From Bagarius yarrelli (lineage: Eukaryota; Chordata; Actinopteri; Siluriformes; Sisoridae), in NCBI GenBank assembly GCA_005784505.1, contig VCAZ01000012.1:3477011-3541010 (forward strand): DNA of 64,000 nt. The letters run 5' to 3'. The first letter of the stretch is position 1. Every line of letters starts with the position of its first letter. Of this stretch, positions 56,713 to 64,000 are shown in pieces. Under the pieces are notes generated by a model, which saw only the letters and a program-made list of their open reading frames with translations, had not been told where the DNA came from and did not search any database. The position numbers and the translations under genes were made by a program.

Positions 56713-57872
56713 TGTTCTAGTTAACTAGTTAACTTTATATTGAATTGTAGTCAAAGATGATTTGATTAAACTGGTTTAAAACACTAAGATTAATCAGTAA
56801 AAACAGTCATATCCTGAATCACATAAGTAACACCTACATGTCTATGAGTACTTTATGAGAAATTCTTACCATTTCTTTGCAAAGAATATGCAAATGAATT
56901 GGTTAGAAAATGCTTACAGCTTAAAATATAGGCCATGTCAAATCCAACACAAAGTTGGAGTTTGTCCTCTAAAGTTAACTGGCACAACACCATTACATTT
57001 ACAAACACACCCCTACACTTTCTCATACTCTCTTTCATACATGTTCTTCGTCTCATAAGACAGGAAATCTTTATTTGAGACGTACCAAAAACACAAACAG
57101 TCAATAGTCTTTTTATAAATAATTTATCCAATATCTGGCAAGGCAGGGGAAAAGAGAAATAGCCAGGAATGAGGGAGAAACACTAAAACACGTCAGCTTA
57201 GAAAAAGTGGTTATGGCATACAGCTTTGAAAAATATTTACATGACAACCAAACTGTAGCATTTACGAGGGTGAAAAGGTCTAAGTTTTATTCGCACTACA
57301 CGGTGCAGGGTATCAGATGCACAGCCGTGTATTCGAATCATGTAATGAGAAGAAGAAAGTCTGGAGTCGTAGGGCATTTTCAGTTAAGTTACTTATAAAC
57401 ATCAGAAACAGGATCTAAAAAACCTGGATCTAAAAAAAGTCATAGTGTTTACATTTAATAAACACCTTTGGATTTTTTAAGAAATAAAATATGATTAAAA
57501 TAAATTATAATGCTGTCATTGAAAATAATTTTCTTATTTTTGAATAAAAATGTCCTTATTCAGGCCTAAATACAGACACCACTTTGAGACAATATTTCTC
57601 TGGATGTTTGGGTGGGTTAAATGTTTGAGTATGTTAAAGGGTCTTCTGCAAGTTTCTCTATTACATATGTTAAAGGTTCTTCTGCAAGCTCCTCTATTAT
57701 GTATAGACCTTGAAAGATCTATACTTTATTAGTGTTTGTTTTGTTTCATGGGGGAAGTCTGGAGCAATTCTTTAGAAGCCTAAAGTTTCAAATAATCAAT
57801 GCTTGACATTGCAATTTTTTGGGAAATTAGTTGACTTGCAATCACAGGAATTTTTTGTAAACACCTACCAGT

Positions 57873-57908
<36 letters not shown>

Positions 57909-59637
57909 AATTATACAATATATGGCTGGAGGTATTTACATTTTGAAGTTTGTTAGTTGCAGTCTGCTTCAGACTTTGTGTCAACAGTTTGAGGTAGACA
58001 TACTTAATCAAATGTGCTGCTTAGGTGTCCAGAATCTTCTGGTCATTAGATGAGGATGTACTTATGTTCAATTTAATGCATAATGACAATACTGCTCAAG
58101 CAGCGATTACTTAAGTCAGGTAAACATAAGAAAAGTAATCTACACCAATACAATCAAGGTCAGGTGAATGTGTATGTGTATATGTGACTGACTTTCCCAG
58201 CAAGAATGAGTCTGTAGGCAAAAGCAAATAAAGCAGATAAGCATAGCACACAGCTAATCAAAGTTAAGCAAGGCAATAAATAAATAAATCTCATCAAAGT
58301 GAATAAAGTATATTGGGTCACTTCTAACACTGCAATTGGCATTATAGCATGTTAATTAATAATAAGGAAAATTTTAAAAAATATGTGTGGGCTTGCATTG
58401 TGTGTGTTTGTGTGTACATTAAGAGTGTGACTTGGCTACATGTACAGTAGTTCGACAGAGAGGGGACTGTTTACTAAGGAGGAGGTAGAGTACAGTCACT
58501 GTACAAGCACATACACTTACACACACAAATATCCAGTAAGCTCAGCTTCATGAATGACCTGCCTCAGATTCGGCATAAAGACTATCTATGTGGCAGTTGC
58601 CTTGACTGGTCATGTAACCTGTGAAGGATTCATTGATGACTCTGTAGCTCCTAACGAAACGCACAGACTTGCGAACACACTGAACAAGAGTCACACTACA
58701 CGATATGGCCTACTTATATCATATATCACCCAGGATGATTTAGCACTGCGACTAGCTGCAACTGAGCCCTGCTGCATTCCTGACCCTAGCCAGGAGTGCA
58801 AGACAAGCTTACACACTACAACTCTGAAACCTAAAAATGGTCAACCTGCTAAACTATACCACTATGGAAATACCTTTTGTATGCAATTTCTACAGGTCTG
58901 CACGTGTGACCTAAACTAATGAGGCATGCGATGCACGCGCTCAAAATATAAACTGTATGTGCACATGTCAGAGTATGCCGTCTGCTTGCCTGCATGAGCT
59001 GCTTTAATGGCCTTCAACACAGGCGTATGTGTGCTTACATACTCTACTACTCTTGTTACTTAACTGTTTAAATGTTGCTGTACTAGCATGACATGTGTGT
59101 GTTTTGATTTGACAGTGTAGAAATAACCTAAAGTAAATGTGAGTAGTAGCAACTTCATATATGTGTCTGCTTGTGTAGATTACTATGTGTCGGAAAGTTT
59201 TGGTGTCAGAGCTTGAGGAGCGTTTTGGTCAGGTGATAGGAGTTTATTTGTGGGGTGTTTGGGTGTGTATGTATGTGGTTATAGGTCAGGGTTTATTTAA
59301 AGGCACTTCTTTTATTAGATCTCTCTTAAGGTGTGACCTAATTTAGTTAGCTGGGCTTTAAAGGGTGCAGGCTGGATATTTAAAGATTGATAAGAAGCAA
59401 TATCTATTTTTGACTTTCACACTTTCACTACTGTTTATTAAAATTAAGACAAAACACTTTGTTGCCAAAAATTGATTTTATACTAATTTATTTTTCTTAG
59501 CCATACTGCCATTTTTAATTGACCAGTACTTGAGTCTTATTTGGTGTGTAAAGATGTTTTGGATCCAAATTAAAATAAAGTAATGGAAATATTCATGTAT
59601 GGCAGTGAAGCAGGTAGCAATTCGCTACTCTGCTCTG
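56713..59637. other. AT-rich unique non-coding DNA
   Basis: A (CA)n tract at 57875-57905. A 121-codon frame at 58554-58919 is the longest here outside repeats; its translation has scattered cysteines but no signal peptide or family resemblance, and no splice context. I do not call it a gene. Confidence 0.45.
57875..57905. repeat. (CA)n microsatellite
   Basis: About 15 CA units. Confidence 0.95.
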
Positions 59638-61595
59638 TTGTCTGCTCACTGGATCACCTTTAAAGTCTCTGTCTGTTCACTGAATCTGCTTCAGAGTCAC
59701 TGCCTGCTCACAGTATCTGTTCCAAAATCACTGTCTGGTCACGTGATCTTTTCCAAAGTCACTGTCTGTTCACTAGATCGCTATTAAAGCCACCATTAAA
59801 GTCACTGCCTGCCTGCTCCAAAGTCATTGTCTGCTCAGTGAATCTGCTCCAAAGCCACTGTCTTCTCATAGGATCCACTTTAGTCACTGTCTGCTCACTA
59901 GATCACCATTAAAGTCTCTGAATATGCTTTATGGTCACTGTCTGCTCACAGGATCTGCTCCAAAGCCAAGGTCTGCACAAAGGATCTACTCCAAAGTCAC
60001 AGTCTGCTCACTGAATATGTTCCAAAGTCACGGCCTGTTTACTGAATCTGGTCCAGAGTCACTATCTTCTCACTAGATCACCATTAAAGTCCCTGTCTGA
60101 TCACAAGATCTGCTCATTAGAGCCACTCCAAAGTCACTGCCTGCTCACAGGATCTACTCCAAAGTCACTGTCTGCTCACTGAATCTGCTCCAAAGTCACT
60201 GTCTGCTCACTGTATCTGTTCCAAAGTTACTGTCTGCTCACTGACTCTGTTCCAAAGTCATGGTCTGTTCACTGAATCTGGTCCAAAGTCACTATCTGAT
60301 CAATAGATCACCATTAAAGTCATGGCCTGCTCACAGGATATGCTCCAAAGTCACTGTCTGTATTAGATCCACTCCAAAGTCACTGTCCGCTCACTGGATC
60401 TGCTCCAAAGTCACTGTCTGTATTAGATCCATTCCAAAGTCACTGTCCGCTCACTGGATCTGCTCCAAAGTCACTGTCTGCTTACTGAATCTGCTCCACA
60501 GTCACTGTTTGCTCATGGGATCTGCTCTAAAGTCACTGCATGCTCACAGGATCTGCTCCAAAGTCACTGTCTGCTCACAAGATCTGCTCCAAAGTCACTG
60601 TCTGCTCACAGGATCTGCTCCAAAGTCACTGTCTGCTCACTGGATCTGCTCCAAAGTCACTGTCTGCTTACTAAATCCACTTCAAAGTCACTGTCTGCTT
60701 ACTAAATCCACTTCAAAGTCACTGTCTGCTTACAGGATCACCTTTAATGTCACCCCCTGCTCACAGGATATGTTCCAAAGTCACTGTCTGCTCATTAGAT
60801 CCACTAGAAAGTCACTCTCCGCTTACTGGATCTGCTCCAAAGTTACTGTCTGCTCACAGGATCTGCTTCAAAGTCACTGTCTGCTCACAGGATCTGCTCC
60901 ACAGTCCCTGTTTGCTCATGGGATCTGCTCTAAAGTAACTGCGTGCTCACAGGATCTGCTCCAAAGTCACTGTCTGCTCACTGGATCTGCTCTAAAGTCA
61001 CTGTCTACTTTTTGAATCTGCATCAAAGTCACTGCCTGCTCACAGGATCTGCTCTAAAGTCACTGTCTGCTCACAGGATCTGCTCCACAGTCCCTGTTTG
61101 CTCATGGGATCTGCTCTAAAGTCACTGCGTGCTCACAGGATCTGCTCCAAAGTCACTGTCTGCTCACTGGATCTGCTCTAAAGTCACTGTCTACTTTTTG
61201 AATCTGCATCAAAGTCACTGCCTGCTCACAGGATCTGCTCTAAAGTCACTGTCTGCACACTAAATCTGCTCCAAAGTCACTGTCTGCTTACTAAATCCAC
61301 TGCAAAGTTACTGCCTGCTTACAGGATCCACTTCAAAGTCACTGCCTGCTCACAGGATCCACTTCAAAGTTACTGTCTGCTTACAGGATCACCTTTAATG
61401 TCACTGCCTGCTCACAGGATCACCTTTAATGTCACTGTCTGCTCACAGTACGCACTCCAAAGTCACTATTCTCTCACAGAAGCTTCTACAAAGTCACTCC
61501 CACTCACAGGATCAGCTCTTAAGTCACTGTCTGCTCCAAAGTCACTGCCTGCTCACAGGATCTGCTCCAAAGTCACTATCTGCTCTCAGTATAAT
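59638..61595 (+). repeat. 31-bp minisatellite array, about 60 units
   Basis: Units share the words CAAAGTCACTG, CTGCTCAC and GGATCTGCTC at a spacing of 31 bases. A rough division of about 1,960 bases by 31 gives some 60 units. The left end (59640-60100) is the most diverged and mixes in a shorter class with AGATCACCATTAAAG. The centre has near-identical units, and from 60901 a six-unit block of 186 bases is repeated at 61087. Two consecutive 60-base blocks start at 60355 and 60415. No unique spacers separate the units. Because 31 is not a multiple of 3, one frame passes through all three phases of the unit; the plus strand is nearly stop-free, giving a 251-codon open frame at 60260-61015. Confidence 0.95.
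60260..61015 (+). other. 251-codon open frame made wholly of minisatellite units (probably not a gene)
   Basis: The translation is a 31-residue repeat (in essence SHCLLTGSAPKSLSAH followed by WICSKVTVC) because three 31-base units make one 93-base coding period. It starts at an ATG inside a diverged unit and ends at a stop in a variant unit. There is no Kozak, splice or promoter signal I can point to, no signal peptide or domain, and the neighbouring frames are open too. I record it because the reader would otherwise meet it as the second longest frame of the window. I consider it a by-product of the stop-free consensus. Confidence 0.8.
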
Positions 61596-63119
61596 AAACG
61601 TAACTTTTAATCTGTAATTTTTTTAAGAAACACTACAAAGCCATGCTATAGTCTCCGAACACATCCAGGTGTCACAAAGAAACTTGGCATATTTACCATG
61701 TTTGAACAGTAGAAATGTTTTGCATAATTATATGTAATTACTTTGTGGTACGTAAAGTCATATAGACAGAGACACACCACATGTACACTCTCAATGATAA
61801 ATTACTCAAGTTTAAGAATTTTGCCTGGAAGCTGAACAAGTGTTTACAGAGGAATAACACCAATGACACCAGTCATCGACCTGACCGTTGCCAAGGATTT
61901 AGCAGAGTAAATAAGCCATTATTTACTCTTCTAGTCACTTATTCTCACAAGCAGCATTACTGTGTATGAATCTCCTCGATATGTAATGTGTATGTCTGTG
62001 TATGCCTAAAAGAGGCTGTGTATCAGTGATGTGTTTGTGTGTTAAAATTCTACTTAAGAGTTAATGTATTAATGGTTTACTGACTCAGATGTTCCCCACT
62101 TGGGAACACTCATGTCATTATTAGCCTGTTTGATTCATGTTGAGAATTAACCGCTTCCAAAATTTAATCGAGTGGAACAGAGCTGCAAAAAAACATAGAG
62201 AGGTGAAACTCAAAGCCGCGTCATTGTGAAAGCTGAGTGTTTGTGCTATTCTACAGTCTTTCAGTTTAAAAGGTTTCAGCTAGCACTTCAGTATCAGACT
62301 ATTCCACACTGATAATTACACCTTGTAAACCTCAACCACTTCCTTGTGCATGTACCAAGTCACGCCCATCCAGCAAGAATCTACATGCAAAATATTTATT
62401 CACACGTATGGCAGCATTCACAGCCTGTCCCACTCGTTAAAATGTGGTATGGTAAATAAGGGATATGTCAGAGTTTGTATATCCTATGCAGCTATATACT
62501 GTTCCTGAAAATCTGTGTCAATAAAGCATAATACCTGACTCCTGAGTAAGAACAACAGCAGTTTCGCCTTTCACCTTCTTCCCTCAATGTTAAGCATGAA
62601 TCATGTTCTCCATGTCCCCTAACCTGTCTTTCGTCACAAATACCTTTACTGTAAGTGTTATGGTCAATGACTAGGAAAGAGATGTGACTCATAAAGCTGA
62701 GGAGAGAAGGAAATACCAGGCTTAAGGAAGGTTTCAGGAATAGCTATTAGACCCATTTTACGAGGGGCAAAAATGGAAGCTGCTACTATAGCCATTTTTG
62801 AAAATATTGGCATAAATTAATTATTTGCCATTTATTTATATATATTTATTTATTTATTGTTATTGATTATTTAGTTTAATTATTCCTTTTTTGATTTATT
62901 CTTATTCATTTTTTCTTCAGTTTATGTATCATTCATTCTGAGAACCCTTTCTTGTGGTTAGAGTAGAATGTGAAGTAGCAAAACGCTGAAATAAAATTAA
63001 AAGTTTTAATCAGTAAGGAGAATATAATTCCAGACTAAATATTTGTAGGAAATCTTTACTACCTGCATCGGCCATAAATAAGAATGTGAAGAAGACGAAC
63101 AAGACGGAGAAAAAACAGA
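61596..63119. other. AT-rich unique non-coding DNA
   Basis: Includes TTTATTTA runs at about 62830-62860. Nothing else recognised. Confidence 0.5.
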
Positions 63120-63307
63120 AAGTGGTTAAGTTGTTAGACTGTTGCTCAGAGAAATTTGTGCACAATTCCTGGCACAAAGCACTACCAAGTTGCCACAACT
63201 GGGCCCCTAAGCAAGGCCCTAAACTGTCAGTTGGTTTAAAAATAAAATAAGGTAAATACAAGTTGCTCTGGATGAGGGTGTTTGCCAAATTCCAGGAATG
63301 TAAATGA
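63120..63307 (+). mobile_element. tRNA-derived SINE, degraded head
   Basis: AAGTGGTTAAGTTGTTAGAC, CACAATTCCTGGCACAAAGC in place of a B box, CTACCAAGTTGCCACAACTG, GGGCCCCTAAGCAAGGCCCT and GTTGCTCTGGATGAGGGTGT, then a TTTGCCAAAT tail and AATGTAAATG. Confidence 0.8.
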
Positions 63308-63339
63308 AGTGTAAGAAGAAGGGCAAGTGAAAAGTGTTG

Positions 63340-63405
63340 AGTTACCCTCAACTGCTTAGCTGTATAAGTGAGATAAATGTGGATAAGGGCGTCTGCTTAA
63401 TGCCA
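63340..63405 (+). mobile_element. Partial SINE in tandem with the previous one
   Basis: Only the second half of the family is present: TACCCTCAACTGCTTAGC, TGTATAAGTGAGATAAATG, and GGATAAGGGCGTCTGCTTAA-TGCC. It starts 33 bases after the first copy ends and lacks the tRNA head. Confidence 0.75.
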
Positions 63406-64000
63406 TGTTAACAGAGTTGTGTACCTACAGAGGGGAAGCCAGGAATCCTGTTGGAATTTTAGACCTTAAGGAACATTAGTTCTAGACTCACCTTTATGAG
63501 TCTTCTAGTGTCCCTGTCCTGTTAGCTATACTTCATGTAGTTTTGCAAACTGTGTACTATATTTTTGCCTTACACCATGGTCCTGGGGCAACCGTATTTC
63601 ATTCTGATATAAACACACTGCATAGAAGACTGGCAATCAAATCCCAGTTGACCTGACTCGCCTACTGACGCTCGCTAAAATAACCCTGATCTTCCTTAGC
63701 TTTATTGCATCTTGTCATGTCACTCTTACTTTACTAATTGTTGGTGTGAAGCACTATATTAATCGAACAAGTCATAATATATAGGTCATAACGCACACAC
63801 ACACACACACTCATTATAAATCATTAATTTGGTTAATGAACTGTGTGCCTACTTAACATGATTCACATGTCTGCACAATGTATGTGTGTCACAATTGTTA
63901 GTAAATTGAAGCATGGGAGAGGAAATAGTTTTTCAGTCACATACACACTCTGCTTCGTTTATTCTGCCGTTTATGGATGGCGTCAAGACTCAGGTCCAGT
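63406..64000. other. Unique non-coding DNA with a short CA tract
   Basis: A (CA)n tract at 63793-63810. No gene recognised to the end of the window. Confidence 0.5.

Noticed and set aside
58554..58919. 121-codon open frame starting MTCLRFGIKTIYVAV.
   Set aside because: No family resemblance, no signal peptide or domain, no splice context; length is within chance for 64 kb.
59638..61595. Regular repeats of about 31 bases suggest a CRISPR array at first sight.
   Set aside because: There are no unique spacers: units abut directly, vary continuously and form higher-order blocks. The window is animal nuclear DNA, with no Cas genes.

Overview
The window looks like a gene-poor, AT-rich stretch of a ray-finned fish nuclear genome. 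An ostariophysan, and probably a catfish-like lineage, is suggested by the mix of repeats: tRNA-derived SINEs ending in a GGGCGTCTGC-type tail, L2/Rex-type LINEs whose 3' UTR carries the box around CTCAAGGTTTCTTCC, DIRS tyrosine-recombinase retrotransposons, Tc1-like and hAT-like DNA transposon relics, and many CA/GT microsatellites. The species is inferred from repeat style, not from a marker gene. I found no host protein-coding exon, rRNA or functional tRNA gene that I could support. Almost all short open frames are chance or lie inside repeats.

Layout. 0-5 kb: an hAT-like relic, a minus-strand LINE relic and a SINE. 5.5-11.2 kb: a nest of elements, namely a minus-strand LINE reverse transcriptase fragment split by a SINE and abutting a long, GC-rich, decayed DIRS element. 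The DIRS element keeps its 5' terminal repeat, a frameshifted ORF1, an RNase H remnant and a tyrosine recombinase remnant. 12.2-13.2 kb: a second LINE 3' end. 15-16.6 kb: a higher-complexity block that may be conserved non-coding DNA, then a second DIRS relic. 17-34 kb: mostly unique AT-rich DNA with microsatellites, SINEs and Tc1-like pieces. 34.6-34.9 kb: a third DIRS relic, from a different ORF1 subfamily. 37.3-41.1 kb: two more copies of the hAT-like family. 42.5-45.2 kb: SINEs, Tc1 pieces and microsatellites. 47.4-50.6 kb: a dense cluster made of a solo LTR inside a SINE, another SINE, a minus-strand DIRS recombinase relic, a LINE 3' end and a deleted Tc1 element with intact inverted repeats. 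51-59 kb: mainly unique DNA with several blocks that could be regulatory. 59.6-61.6 kb: a minisatellite of about 2 kb with a 31-bp period, partly arranged in higher-order units. The window ends with two partial SINEs in tandem.

No genes act together here in a pathway. The main content is the record of mobile-element insertion, nesting and decay, and the most unusual structure is the 31-bp minisatellite, whose plus strand is almost free of stop codons. All identifications rest on recognition by eye of sequence motifs; no database search was run.
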